Notes under the pieces: generated by a model | Seen by the model: the letters and a program-made list of their open reading frames with translations, nothing else | Databases searched by the model: none | Told to the model about the DNA's origin: nothing | Part shown: one piece after another, positions 1 to 11,888 of the stretch | Layout of the letters: every line of letters begins with the position of its first letter | Position numbering within the stretch: the stretch's first letter is position 1 | Origin: Batillaria attramentaria | Taxonomy: Eukaryota > Mollusca > Gastropoda > Batillariidae | Length of the DNA: 64,000 bases | Assembly (NCBI GenBank): GCA_018292915.2 | Contig: JACVVK020000199.1 | Span: forward strand, 607,001 to 671,000 | Reading direction: 5' to 3' | Program-made: the position numbers and the translations under genes

Positions 1-675
1 CGCGTTTGCGTTGCTTAGTGGACTGTGATGGTGTAGCTGGGCCGGCCTGGCCTGTGTTACTTTCGCATGACTGAGGTATTTTCCACAGTACACTTCACTG
101 TACAAACTGAATGCCAAGTTTTGTTCTGGCGAACTGAACACACGCGCGCACGCACCATCTAGCCCGACCCAACCGACAAGACGGACACTCTCGAGCCAAG
201 CTAAGCTCAGTCCAACCACAGGGCTAGGATTTTCCGTATTTCATGTACCGTTGCTTTCCTTCTAGCTACACAGCGAATAAGTGTATAGATCTTCGTAAGC
301 CAGCGCACACCAGTCAGTATCATACTTACGGACCCTGACACACAAACTGACCACTGACAGATCAGCGTATAGTAGTGGCGTAATTTGTGACTGACTAGTC
401 TATGCCGCGGGGCCACGATATAGATAGTGCTGCGCCCTCTCGACTGCGTTGTCCTGTCGTCAGTACTAATCACTGACAGTGTTTGACGGCCACTCAGTCC
501 AGCTGCCACAGTGTCCAGCGAAGGACGACCCAGTTGATAACTGAAGAACTTTGACTGAACATCGGCTGACGGTCAACAAGCAGCAAGTCGAGGTCAGTCC
601 CTGCTACATCCACTGACTGAGACGCCAGAGAGACACTGAGAAGTCACAGTTGCCTGTCAGAAATACGACTGAGAG
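1..675 (+). other. Possible non-coding first exon or promoter-proximal region, ending in a splice donor
   Basis: No convincing reading frame is present. The segment is free of microsatellites, unlike almost everything after it, and it ends in GAGAG|GTAAGT, a strong match to a metazoan 5' splice site (exon end at 675). It could be a 5' UTR exon of a plus-strand gene; the bZIP gene at 47.9 kb is the nearest downstream plus-strand candidate, but nothing in the sequence links them. The donor match could also be chance. Confidence 0.22.
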
Positions 676-779
676 GTAAGTTTGACATACGTGTTTTGCA
701 GAACTTTAACATCACTAGAGAACAAACAACACCAGTAAAGACTGAAATGGAAATGCCTATGTCTCTCATTAAGGTGACT

Positions 780-1320
780 CTAAGAGGATCTGCTCAACAG
801 AACCTCTCGTGAATCTTGATAATTGTATCCCTGTAGAACTGACTTTGATATGATCACTTGACAACAACTTGAACAACACCAGTAAACAGACTCAAACACA
901 TCTGCTCAAGAGAACTGCTCGTGAATCACCCAAGCTTGTTCAAGTTGTAGGCAAACACCGACCGCACCGACTGACAAGAACTGCATCTGTACTTTGTAAT
1001 GTCCTCCTTTCATGTTTGACATCGCTTGAGTTGAAAACAACTAAACAATAACAGCATCAGGGACTTAGAAATGTCCACGATAAAAATGACACCCTGGCAG
1101 TTCTGCCCTACAAAACTTCTCGTGAACAAAAATAATTATTACCAAGACTTGCACACCACCACAATTCACAGGTATCACGCCGTCTGCACCTTGTTACTAA
1201 GTCGTCAGTACATCCCGTTCATATTTGACATCGCCAGTAACAGAAACTTTGAAGTATCTCTGACTTCAGCGATACATATAATTATCTGCTCAAGAGAACT
1301 TCTCGTGAAGTATCCAGTTA
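780..1320. repeat. Degenerate dispersed direct repeats
   Basis: The core CTGCTCAAGAGAACTKCTCGTGAA recurs with a few changes near 791-815, 900-930 and 1288-1315, and a shorter version (AACTTCTCGTGAA) is near 1112-1125. The motif AACACCAGTAAA also recurs near 728 and 873. Spacing is irregular, so this is an old, decayed tandem or dispersed repeat rather than a fresh minisatellite. Short open frames across it are not supported as genes. Confidence 0.5.
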
Positions 1321-1650
1321 TTATCCAACTTTGTTTGCACAGCACACTTCACATGAACCACATCTACACCTTGTCAGTCTAGTCTGACTGTCGTATCCCC
1401 CCTGTCCAACTCAACTGAAGTCGATCGCTCTGCCCCTTTCTCTCTATACTGGTGATGTTTGAGTGGAATTACGTTATCGCGCTGGTCACGTGCGCTGGGC
1501 TTGCGCAACGGAGACGCAAGGGGGAGCGAATTATCGGCTGAGGGCAGCGTAACCCTCGCTCATTACACGCACGCCGACCATTTTCACCGGCCCTTCTGTT
1601 ACAAGGCACGTGACTTATGTAACTGTCACGCAAGAGCAGAGCGACTGGCA

Positions 1651-1653
<3 letters not shown>

Positions 1654-1689
<36 letters not shown>

Positions 1690-1860
1690 GTAATTTATTT
1701 TGGTTGCGTTTGTGGCAATCTCTATTTTCCAACGGTAACAGTTTTGGCAGAAATACCATGTTCGAACTTGCCGTTCTAGCCAAACTACGAAAATATGAGC
1801 AAAGGAAGGAAAAACAAGAAGCTACAGGAATATAAGAGAGAGAGAGAGAGAGAGAGAGAA
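1654..1860 (-). repeat. Two (GA)n arrays flanking a family-C LINE 3'-end fragment
   Basis: A (GA)n run lies at 1654-1687 and another at 1835-1859. Between them, 1720-1790 holds the family-C signature: TATTTTCCAACGGTAACAG followed about 40 bp later by AACTTGCCGTT. On the minus strand this reads as a 3' UTR ending in AATA-rich DNA and a (CT)n tail. The same arrangement recurs near 14.2, 20.5, 25.4, 31.4, 36.9, 41.5 and 45.9 kb. Confidence 0.55.
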
Positions 1861-2726
1861 TTGAATTGAATTATTTTACTCGGTTGGTAGGCCATTGGGC
1901 CCATGCAAAGGTTGGTGGGTATGCAAATACATGCACACGGTAAGATTGACATATAATCACAGTGGTATATGATGCACATGTCTATCAGTAATAAACAACA
2001 GACATAATTGTGAGAATAGTATCTCTACGTTTGGACGCCTTATACAAATAAGTCACAAAACGTTGCATGACTTTGTCATTTGTGCATGATATCAACATAT
2101 CAACAGGACAAGTCTGCGGGGATTAGGTAGACGTTTTTGGTATGTATTCATTTCTGAGTCATCTGCTAAAACAGGACAGCACAGTACAAAGTACATCCTA
2201 CCTGGCTGCATCGCAAAGTGGACAAGCCAAGCTGCGGTCACAGAGTTATGTGTCCACACGTTCTGCTAGTTACGTTCGGTTGGTGCTCTGTTGTAATTTT
2301 TCTGTCATAGCCGTGAAGTGAGTAACTCCGTGCTCCTGGTCAGTTTTACATCATACCTCTTGGCACACGCTACATACGGCGAGACGCCATTCAGAGAGTA
2401 TCTGGCCATTGAGAAATTATCAAGTTGGTAATGTCCAGGCATTACATATTTGGACCTGCCTTCCTTGGCATAGCCAGGTAACACAGACGGAACCGTTTGA
2501 CTTCACGCTGGTTACGTTGCAGTGAAGTTACGTCTACCCGGCTGTGTAACTCGCTTTACGCTTGCGTTCTACAGACTTTACACGTAAACTGCCGGGTATC
2601 CACTTTGTCTTGTAGTTTGTTTGACTGTTTACTATTATTGATCTTATTTTAAGGGCATTTTTATAGTTGTTGACTCCACTCGACAAGCCACGAGGTCAAA
2701 GTCCCGCCCCCCCCCCCCCCCGCTTT
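1861..2726. other. Intergenic, nothing recognised
   Basis: No open frame with protein-like composition, no tRNA and no clear element was seen. A poly-C run closes the segment at about 2707-2721. Confidence 0.5.
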
Positions 2727-3124
2727 ACTAGTAGTAGTAGTAACGAGTATTGTATAGGCGCTTTACCAGTTTCATGAATCGGTTCAAAGCGCCGCGAACT
2801 GAACCCAACACGCACGCTCACGTGAATCACACGCATTCTCTCACACTCTGAACATAAACACGTTACAATCACGTGGTGCGAAGGGTCAGCTCAGCCTATT
2901 TAAATTTCTTAATTTAGAATTGCATTTATTTTTCAAATTTGGTGGGCTGAATATTTTCAAAGCAGAGGGGGAGGAAGCCGGAGTACCCGGAGAGAACCCC
3001 CGACGATCGGCCGGAATGAACGGTGTCACATACGAGAAGGAAAAATTCTTTGCCCCGAGTGGGACTCGAACCCCTGACCTCTCGCACTGGTGACAAGTCT
3101 CTTAACCACTAGACCATCGACCGC
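2727..3124 (-). mobile_element. SINE-B, near full-length tRNA-derived copy
   Basis: Read on the minus strand, the 5' head (about 3050-3124) is tRNA-like: GGTCTAGTGGTTAAGAG resembles an A box, and GGGGTTCGAGTCCCACTCGG is a clear pol III B box. A roughly 250-bp body follows, with the family landmarks CACCACGTGATTGTAA-like and GCGCGTGTTGGGTTC-like blocks. The 3' end is a short trinucleotide tail (CTACTACTA on this strand). The same family is seen at 10.3, 16.1 and 42.3-42.9 kb, which sets its limits. As a SINE it carries no protein and depends on a LINE for mobility. Confidence 0.85.
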
Positions 3125-3617
3125 AAAACACAGTACACAATGTGCATCCATGACGTCATTTTATTGAAAAAGGGGGTGATTTCAAGATGAAATAGACTGA
3201 CGTAATGGTCTTTTCTCTTAAATGACGTCAACGGACTTACTGCATTCTGTCCACGTTTCAGTCATATCAAACTACACGTGCTTCCCTATTTGTAGTGTTT
3301 GGAAAGAAAGTTTGCCAGGCAATGCCATGTGTTATGCTCGTTTGCTGATTATGCCACGGCACGCGACTGGCTCAATTCTGGGGTCTCGCCCGTTTTGATT
3401 AACAGGAATGGAGTCGTCTATTCTAGTTCTTGTTTCAGAATAAGAGCGGAATGTGTTGTCAACCTGACTGTGCATTCTACAGGGAATATTTCGCTTGCAT
3501 TCTACGGACTTCACGTTAGAACTGAAGTGCTGTGTAAAAGCTTAGCTGTGTGTTTGTTTGTTTGTTGTTGTTTTTGTTGTTGTTGTTGTTGTTTGCTGCC
3601 CCAACTCTGCCAACTGC

Positions 3618-3675
3618 AGTGGTGTTCCTCCCAGGTCATGGGTGGAATCCACAGCCGGAGGGCTCTGAAGCTGGG
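3618..3675 (+). repeat. Dispersed repeat, copy 1 (second copy at 45,619)
   Basis: The block beginning CAGTGGTGTTCCTCCCAGGT and continuing through GGGTGGAATCCAC and GAGGGCTC is repeated in the same orientation at 45,619-45,673 with only a few differences. Nothing else in the window explains it, so it marks an unidentified mobile or duplicated element. Confidence 0.6.
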
Positions 3676-4149
3676 GCAATTTTTATTATGCGTAGTAATG
3701 ATGGAGATGAGGATGTGGGAAGATGAGGCTATGGAGGTCCGTGTGGTTTGGGACTGTCATAGATATCCCGGCTTTAACTAGGCCCGGGAACTACGGCACC
3801 TGCAGTACCGGCCGTGTAATCATCCACATCATAAGACGTGCCAAGGGAAACACTTCCCAAAGTCACACCCGTTAAGTGGGTGAATCTCGGCTGTGTGGCA
3901 ACAGCCTGTGTTTGTTTGTTTGTTTGTTTGGTTTCCGAATAGGAGATCTGTTGTAAGCCTCTCTGTGTAACGTACCGTTATTTGTCTTCCACTCCACGTA
4001 TGTTAGAACTAACCTGGTGTTGGTCTTTGTTGCTTGAGCGGCGTGAGGCCACAAAAACTAACTCCAGTCATTTCCTGTTTTAACTAGTCAGTTGCTCCAG
4101 TGTGTGTCCGTTCATCGTTGTATAATGTGCGTGAGTGTCGGTGAGTGAT

Positions 4150-4193
4150 TGGCGCACTGAGTTTTATTTAAAGAAATGCGCCCTACAAATACC

Positions 4194-4238
<45 letters not shown>

Positions 4239-4240
4239 CA
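4150..4240 (+). mobile_element. Short LINE/SINE 3' end with (ATT)n tail
   Basis: A short 3'-UTR-like stretch containing AAATGCGCCCTACAAATACC runs into (ATT)n at about 4195-4240. The layout matches the 3' ends of the CR1/L2-like fragments at 48.5 and 56.4 kb on the opposite strand. The body of the element is missing. Confidence 0.4.
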
Positions 4241-4559
4241 TTATTATTGTCGTGTAATAGCTTAGTTCTGTGTTTGGTTGGTCGGTTGTGCGGGTATTTT
4301 TATGAGAGTCGTTACAATCGCCGCCTGAATCGACATAATATTATTTCATACTTGTTGTCAGATTCACAGGAGGAGATCTGTTGTCAACTTACCTGTGTAA
4401 CTTAACTGCCGTGTTTGACCTCTTCTTTGTTCCTAGGGCATTTCTCATAATTCAGGAGATATGTTGTAAATCTGTAACGTACTGAAGATTGTGACGTTTG
4501 CAGCCAACGGATATCAGAACCAAACTGCCGCGATTATTCTGTTTTTTTTTTGTTTTTTT

Positions 4560-5150
4560 TTTGGTCGTTTATGGGGCATCTTTCATAATTCCTGTTCCAC
4601 AATCAGTTGCCTAGCACGTTTCATTAAACTTCACGGTTGGCCATGAGTTACGTCGGTGGACTGTGGGAGTCAGACTCGCCCAAGGATGTGTCTGGTTGAC
4701 ATCCGCCAGTTTCTACCATGCCTGAGATGGTCTCCCCTGCTTTGATTTGATTTCTTTTTCTTCTGATGAAACGTTCTGCAGTTTCTGAAATCATCAAGTA
4801 CTGTTGGTTTGCATTTAAAAACCACCCCCAATAATTCGGAACTTCTGGTGCAAACTCAGAAAGTTTGTTTGATACCAGTAATTTATTTTCACCTGCTCAG
4901 ATGGCATGATTGCTTGTGCGATGTAATGCGCCTAGTTTTCAAACAGAAAGTTACGTTCAGAACACCACCACCAACAACAAAGACAAGAACTAAGATACGA
5001 TGAAATAATTATGAAGAACGAAAACCAAACAACCAACCAAACACCTAAACAAACGAACAATCAAACAATTGATATGCATGGAGGTGGGGGGAAACATCTT
5101 TACGTCAAGATTTTATTTACAAATGTTACCTCCCACCTGAAATACTGAAG
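4560..5150. other. Intergenic, nothing recognised
   Basis: Contains low-complexity AAC/CAA-rich DNA near 5015-5070 and no supportable gene. Confidence 0.5.
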
Positions 5151-5157
5151 AGAAAAA

Positions 5158-5159
<2 letters not shown>

Positions 5160-5206
<47 letters not shown>

Positions 5207-5302
5207 ACTGTCTGACTGACTAACTGAAACTTTTATTTCAGGATAAAGACTTGTAGGCATGGTCTGCCTATCTTACAAGCTGTCCTGCTAATCTAGAAAC
5301 AC

Positions 5303-5354
<52 letters not shown>
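5160..5354. repeat. Two (GA)n arrays around a family-C-like piece
   Basis: (GA)n runs at about 5160-5202 and 5308-5354. Between them, ACTTTTATTTCAGGATAAAG at 5229-5248 resembles the start of the family-C element. The two arrays are separated by about 105 bp. Confidence 0.5.
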
Positions 5355-5357
<3 letters not shown>

Positions 5358-6479
5358 CACTTCTTCGTACCAAAACTTCATTCCCAAAATTCACTTTCCA
5401 CCTATAGGAACAATGTCCCAACCACAGACCTACATTGAGATTTATTTATAGAAAAATCTTGTCTATTTACAGCTATGCCCCGACATTCCACCATTGGGAG
5501 GAAAGCACCGGACCGTATCTCCACTAATAATAATGTATTACAGGGTACCCTCTCTACATGTAACAGTTAGTACTATGTAGCGCCAACCGTTGCACAGATC
5601 AGCTGATCGTTATGTCAAATAACCCTTACTCAACGCGGATCACTGTAGGGTGTTACTTCACACGCCAAGATACGCTCTTACGTTGATACAGTCTCGGGAC
5701 GTAGGACTAGGTCATAATCACGGGGGGGGGGGGGGGGGGGGGTCAAACAAGATGGCGGAGATTTGTTTATGATGCTACTGCAGTTTAACTCTTAAAAGCC
5801 CGAGCCCGACCACCCCTCTGAACGCTATACGATAAGAATTGTGAAAAGAACAAGGTAAATGCATAATTCACATGTGAATTATGATGGGTGCAATGTTAAG
5901 CCGCGCGTAGTGAATTACGAATTTTTAAACCGTGACCCGTAATAATGGTAGAGTGGTATACATTGTGGTAGTTCAGTGACGCTGCTGGACATGTGTCTTT
6001 ATTTGTATTTCAGCTATGAGTTTGTTCAAGTCATTATTATTCTTCAATTCATTATTTCATTATTATTGTTCAACACATTTTTATTGTTCAATTATTCGAA
6101 TTTTGTATGCGTGTGAAGTGGAACTTGATGTTCCGGAGATAAATATGAATCTGATTCTAGGAGCGCCGGAACTTGAAAACAAAAACACCACTACCACCAC
6201 CACCACCACCACCATCACCACCCCCCCCCCCAACCACCCCCCCCCCACACAAAAACAACAAACAAACAAACATACAAAAACAAAAAAACACCAACAAAAC
6301 AAAACAAAACAATAACAAAACTCTTCGCCATTTTGGGTACCCCCCGTGATAATCTTCACAGGCCCGGGGTAACGGTGCTGTAATCGCGCGGGGTTTTTAT
6401 TGTGTCGTCTGCTCCGTTTAGCGGAGTGAGCACAGTGAGCACTACTTACGAAGTACACCTTCGCTTCCGTCTACATGTA
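5355..6479. other. Intergenic with poly-G and (ACC)n
   Basis: Holds a poly-G run at about 5721-5742 and an (ACC)n/poly-C/(CAAA)n tract at 6188-6312. The Thr/Pro and Val/Phe-rich open frames across the latter are translations of that tract. No gene was seen. Confidence 0.6.
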
Positions 6480-6655
6480 CCTGTGGAGTCGGCTGACTCA
6501 ACCGTTTCTGTGTCGGACTTGAGGTTTGAAGGCCGAAAGTTCGAATCCTGACAAAGGGTGAAATTTGTACAGGCTTATGTAGAGTCCTCCGTCTTTGAAA
6601 TTACCCTCGCGCTGGGCAGAAAACGTTAAGACTCTCAGTTAGGCTCAGACTAGTC
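6480..6655 (+). mobile_element. Divergent tRNA-derived SINE related to SINE-A
   Basis: GAAAGTTCGAATCCTGAC near 6535-6553 is a B-box-like segment. It is followed by CCGTCTTTGAAATTACCC near 6589-6606 and AAAACGTTAAGACTC near 6620-6634, the same order of landmarks as the SINE-A tail (CCGTCTTTGATATCACCC ... GGACGTTAAAC). The head is too diverged to show a good A box. It is probably an old relative of SINE-A. Confidence 0.5.
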
Positions 6656-8546
6656 TAGTTTAGTTTCATGCATCATACGTACCCAGACCAGTATTTCAGT
6701 CGAGCGTGCAAGCGCAACTGTTTTTTTCTTCTGGTTTTTGTTGGTTTTATTTTGCTATTTCTTTCTGTTTGCTGCATACAAAGGTTAGGTTACTGAACTC
6801 AGTAGTTATTTCCCTTGGTAAGTTTGACTTCTGATCGACTCAAAATTCCTGGACTTAATTCTGTCTGTACTTTGGCCCGGGATCGCCTGTAAATCGGCGT
6901 TTCCCAGTTTTGTCTGGATACGCAAAAAGTTTACGTAAAAGGAAGTCCCGTTATTTCCCCCGTTAGTCCCGGTGTGTTTCCTTTTTGTTTTCTTTCAAGC
7001 CGCAAATGCAATGTAACCATTTTTTCTTCTAAATTTAACAACAACAACAACAACAACAACAAGTGTAACATCACTTGAATTTCGCAGTAAGTGTGGAATC
7101 ATCATCATCACCACCACCATCATGATCATCATCATCACCATCATCACCACAATCATTATCACCATCATCAGTCAGTCAGCGATTTTGTTTAGACAGAGGA
7201 TCAACTCGGCTGACAAAGAGGAGACCCCCCCCAAAATAAAAAAAAAAAAAGAAAAAAAAAAAATATGTGCGTGTATTCATTGCTATGGCATTAGATGCAA
7301 GCTCGTGACTGTATCCGCGATCTCAGTGTGTGGTCAGTTGCACGCCTGTCAGTCACATGTCTGTCCATGTGACAGTGCCCCCACCCCGGCCTGACTGAAA
7401 GTGATCGCCCTGTGTGGCTAGTTCTGCGTTTCACGCGTCTGTGCACGTGCCTTGTACATTCAGGCTATTTTTCCCTTCCAATATTAGCTGGCGTAATGAT
7501 CAGTTCCTGCTGCATGTCATTACTGTGGTAGCGGGTTTTTGTTTTAAGCGGCTTTTGGTCGTTAAGTTTGCAGGTACCGAAATCCCCTACCTCCCCCCCC
7601 CCCCCCGCCCCCCTCCTTACTTTTCTAGCTTTTCCTTTTCAGTCTCCTGCGAATACCCGTAATAATGAAAAAAGAAGACTTGCATAATCTCCATCCAATA
7701 ATGAAAAAATAAAACAACAACAACAACAACAACCAAACAAACCAACAACAACCCTCCCGCCGCCCCCCCCCCCCAACAAAAAAAACAAACCAACAAAACA
7801 AACAAACAAAAACACCCAACAACAACAAAATATGCAAAAACAAAAACAAAAAACCCAACCAAGACAGAGTCAAATTCCTACAAACAACACAACAGAATAA
7901 AATCGGACAAAAATGAGTTCAATAAAGTTCATCCTGGAAACACCGCACATGCTGATCTAGCATTACACTGTGTTTCCACAAAAAAGATTGCGTGCAAGGT
8001 TAGGGAATATTCTCTGAACAGTATTTTGTATGTTTATATGCGTGTTCAATAATACCACGTGCCTGTTTTGTGCAACAGACATGCGAGAAAAGCAAAACAA
8101 GACAAAACAAACAAGCAGACAACCAACTAACAAACAAACAGACCAACAAACCAACAAACAAACGATGAAAACAGCAAAACACATAATTAAAAGGTGCAAA
8201 CGTCAGATGCGCAGACGTAGCCGCTGGTTGAACGATATATATATTTTTTTTAATTAAAAGATAAACAATTAATCTGATTTATAATGCGACTAATTACCAC
8301 TAATAACAGTTCATAATACTTTTCGGTGATGTAGGGAGGCGGATTAAATGTTTATATTACTGGGTTTTATGTGGAGCAGTTTGTTATGCACCGTCTGAAA
8401 AATTGGTTGTGACGTGTGATAGAATTATGCACATGTATTACACTGTTGTATGGTTGCCATAGTAACCTGGTGCTAACAAGGTGCGGATTGGCCCTTATTA
8501 CTGAAGAGACGTCGGTGGCGGCATAATACCCGACAGTCCAACATAA

Positions 8547-8550
<4 letters not shown>
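6656..8550. other. Intergenic, simple-sequence rich
   Basis: Contains (CAA)n at about 7037-7063, (ATC)n/(CAC)n near 7098-7160, poly-C at 7589-7605 and 7754-7775, and (CAAA)-type tracts at 7700-7860 and 8090-8160. Open frames here are low-complexity shadows. No gene was recognised. Confidence 0.6.
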
Positions 8551-8614
<64 letters not shown>

Positions 8615-8842
8615 GTTTGGCGTTTTTCCTCACCGAATGATGGCGTTTTTCCTCACCGAATGAAGTCGAAATTAAATGCGAATTCGCCTAGGGCGCCTGT
8701 ACACCATCCGAGATGGGCCACGGAATGGAAAACAAGCATTTCATGCATGTAGGAAAAAGATTTGAAGGGGGGAAAAAGAGGGGGGGGGGGAGAGAAAGAA
8801 AAAGACAAGAAGAAGAAGAAAAAGAAAAGAAATTTCAGAGAG

Positions 8843-8882
<40 letters not shown>
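8551..8882. repeat. (GA)n arrays with a tandem 23-bp duplication between them
   Basis: (GA)n at 8551-8610 and 8838-8882. At about 8618-8663 the block TGGCGTTTTTCCTCACCGAA occurs twice in tandem. The segment from 8770 to 8835 is purine-only (GGGA/GAAA-rich), so one strand is almost pure purine for over 100 bp. Confidence 0.75.
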
Positions 8883-8890
<8 letters not shown>

Positions 8891-9135
8891 CGACAACGGG
8901 TTACTGATTTGCATAGTTTCGGAAATAGTGTACTTTACCTATTAACAAAGCTATGCCCCCACCCAACCATACCCCCCCCTCACCACCCCCCCCCCCCAAA
9001 AAAAAAGAAAAGAAAAAAAAAAGGAAGCTCTACTGATGATCGGACAACTTGAAACCGAAGGTACAAACTTCTACCAAGTTCTATATCAAGGTTCTTCTAC
9101 CAATTGTGAACCGTAGCATGCAATTTCAAAAAAAG

Positions 9136-9313
9136 TGTGGGCGTATAGAAATTTGACGTCCTTTTTCTTCACGTAAGGGTGAACCAAAGACGGGGCAACG
9201 AGAAAAAGGCCAGCACAAATAATATTTGACACCAGCCGGCCGGGATTCTAACTCACGACCGGAGCATTGAAAATCCAACAAGACGCTCTACCATTCGGCA
9301 TAGTCCCGGCTCC
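9136..9313 (-). mobile_element. SINE-A, diverged full-length copy
   Basis: On the minus strand the tRNA-like head reads GGAGCCGGGACTATGCCGAATGG..., and the B-box part is altered (GAGTTAGAATCCCGG). The tail (GCCCCGTCTTTGGTTCACCC ... GGACGTCAAA) is in place. Imperfect flanking words (TGCAATTTCAAA and TGCCAATTCAAA) may be decayed target duplications. It is older than the copies at 19.5 and 41.7 kb. Confidence 0.75.
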
Positions 9314-10261
9314 AAATGCCAATTCAAAGCTTAACTATGAATAGTATTCATCTTGTGAAGGGAAGGCCAAATTTATCATCAGTTTCGCATTGTTCAAACT
9401 GCTTAAATAATTATTCATTTCACTGTTGCAAACGCACAGATGAAAGGTAGGCAAATGTCGAATGTGCTTTAGAATGACTGAGCCGGCCGGCCAGCCAAAC
9501 TGAAGCATGTATGTACTTTAAAAACACGATCAGACTAGGAACAGATTTTTGGAAGAAAAATCGTGATTTTTTCCCCTTAAAAACTATGATATGGCCTTAG
9601 TAAAACTGACGTGAAAGGCTCAGTCTCCTATACTGACTCGGCGACCTCAGCATAACTGTACGATACAATACGCGCGGGCTGACAGGCCATTAGATTGCGG
9701 GGCCTTGTAGTAGCGTGAGTGTAGGGAGGAAGTGGAACGTAGATTGTACATGCATTCATGTCACCCCCTGACCATTAGCTGACCCCTGCCTGTGCCTTAT
9801 CGGCTCATGTACCACGACAAGATCATGAGTTACGTCCGGCAGCCAAAGGCAAGGAAATCCTTCGACAGTTTTGTGACGCTCAATTATCAGCCAATAACAT
9901 ATGGGGGTATGACAAAGAAAGTGAGGTAGAGGTGTAACAATGACTCTTATCGTATGACAATGTGCGTCCACGTAATAACGTTGTTGTATAGCGGAAATGT
10001 TTGTGTGTGTGTGTGTGTGGGGGGGGGGGGGGGCTGTACCACAGGTGTATCTAGCAGTTATGTTTGTCATTAGACACTCAGAGTTATTTTCAGCCGATAT
10101 TCACCGAGTTTGTCATTTGTTTGAAGCAAACGTTTATAGAAATAAGAAATAAGAAACTGTGAATCAATAATTGTAACTATTACTACTTCTACTACTGCTA
10201 CTACTGCTACTACTACTACTACTACTACTAAGAAGAAGAAGAGGAAGAAGAAGAAGAACTT
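9314..10261. other. Intergenic, nothing recognised
   Basis: A GT run followed by poly-G lies at about 9999-10033, and (TAC)n then (AAG)n at 10180-10258. No coding signal beyond short simple-sequence frames. Confidence 0.5.
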
Positions 10262-10410
10262 GAATAGGCTCAAAGCGGCGCGAGCTGAACCTAGTACGCA
10301 CGCTCACGTGGATAACGCGCATTCATGCACACACAGAAAGACATCAACACATCACTACCATGTGGTGCGGAGTGTCAACTCAGCTACTCACGTTTCGGAA
10401 GTTAGAATCA
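10262..10410 (-). mobile_element. SINE-B, 3' part only
   Basis: Matches the 3' half of the SINE-B copy at 2.7 kb: GGCTCAAAGCGGCGCGAGCTGAACC, CACGCTCACGTG and ACCATGTGGTGCGGAGTGTC follow in the same order. The tRNA-like head is missing, as expected for 5' truncation. The (TAC)n/(AAG)n tract just left of it would be the 3' tail. Confidence 0.7.
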
Positions 10411-10837
10411 TTAATATTTTTATCAATTTTTTTTTTAAATTTTTTTTTGTGGTGTGAACAATACCAAAACCAACATACTACTTGTATATATTTAACAGAC
10501 GATCAGAGAAAGAAACCTCTTTTGGAAATAACAGAATTTTCAAACAATTTCAATGCGAAAACTGGTATATTATTATTATTATTATTATTTTGCCAGAGAG
10601 TGTTACAGTTTTGGTTTGTCAGTTCGTGCTGGCGATTTCATATAATCTGCTCATAATGATAAACGGCTCGAGCCCGCTCGAATTAAAATTGTGGGGATTT
10701 TCGAAAGACTGCTAGAGATAAGTGGATCGCCAAAGCTCAGATAGTAAAGCCGAACCTGGGTCAGGGTAAAAGTGGACTTACATTGCCATGATAAGGGACA
10801 TGGTGTTGGGAACCACTTGACACTACCCGCCACTGGA

Positions 10838-10878
10838 CACACACACACACACACACACACCGTGGCACACACACCGTG

Positions 10879-10948
<70 letters not shown>

Positions 10949-11060
10949 CAAGCCTCAAAGATTTTATTGTTTTAGGCCAGTGGCCCACAACAAGAGTGTC
11001 TACCGTGACACTGATAGACTGAACATTAAAGATTCTATAAAACAAACGTGAAACTGCATT
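10838..11060. repeat. (CA)n-(GA)n composite next to a family-C-like piece
   Basis: (CA)n units at 10,838-10,908, interrupted twice by CCGTGG, run directly into (GA)n at 10,909-10,944. GATTTTATTGTTTTAGGCC follows near 10,960, a weak match to the family-C start. Ser/Leu and Cys/Val frames here are artefacts. Confidence 0.6.
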
Positions 11061-11229
11061 ACTGCAGGACATTAACTATGATACAAAATGACAGGAATCA
11101 ACGCAATTAACCAAGTGCAACTTCTCTTCTTTTGAGCGCTTTGTATATGTACACAGCCACATTTTTCATAACCGTTTCATCTCTACACGCAAGCAACAAT
11201 AACACTCTAAATTGTGACGGGGTGCTGGG

Positions 11230-11240
11230 GGGGGGGGGGG

Positions 11241-11274
<34 letters not shown>
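11230..11274. repeat. Poly-G/(GA)n tract
   Basis: A run of G at about 11,227-11,242 passes directly into (GA)n up to 11,273. The 300 bases that follow hold no recognised feature. Confidence 0.8.
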
Positions 11275-11275
<1 letters not shown>

Positions 11276-11586
11276 GTTTGATCACGGCCCGGGTCGCGCC
11301 GTATGACTGAGAGCAGTTACGTAGGCATGTGAACAAGTGAGTCCGGAGCCGGCGTCATGTCCAGTTTGGGACTTTGGCCTGTTGGGTCACCGTGACCAAC
11401 ATTTGAAGGGCGATCCAGTCACAGCGAGAACCAATATTGGCTCTTGGTCTCAGAGTTAAATGTTTCTGCTCGGTGAAATACTACTACTGAAATAAAGATT
11501 GTGGCTGGAGGGCAAGCGTCATTTGTCAAATAGATAGTTAATTAAAAGCAAGGATTTGGTATAACTGCATCAGATCAGTGCCGTTT

Positions 11587-11587
<1 letters not shown>

Positions 11588-11669
<82 letters not shown>
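11588..11669. repeat. (CA)n microsatellite, about 41 units
   Basis: Pure dinucleotide run, one of the longest uninterrupted CA arrays in the window. Another (GA)n lies at about 11,858-11,885. Confidence 0.9.
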
Positions 11670-11671
<2 letters not shown>

Positions 11672-11852
11672 AAAGTAGTGGCTAAAAACAGATTGTTATC
11701 ACACATTTGGTTTAAACAGATTCAGTTATTTTGTTGCATTGGAGGAAGTGCAGAAAAACAGTTTGAGCATAAACAAGACGTACTTATGACATGCTCAATA
11801 AAAATTCAATTAAAGCAACCTTTGCAACGGTGGTTCACGAATTATAAGAATT

Positions 11853-11888
<36 letters not shown>

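Larger units (their letters stand above)
3470..4530. repeat. Degenerate long-period repeats
   Basis: Variants of AGGAGATCTGTTGTAA followed by CTGTGTAACNTACCG occur near 3435-3475, 3943-3975, 4371-4402 and 4455-4490, and TTCTACGGACTTCACGTTAGAACTGAAG-like text recurs near 2567, 3500 and 4000. The copies are too diverged to fix a unit length. (GTTT)n and (GTT)n runs at about 3555-3595 and 3909-3930 interrupt them. Confidence 0.35.
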
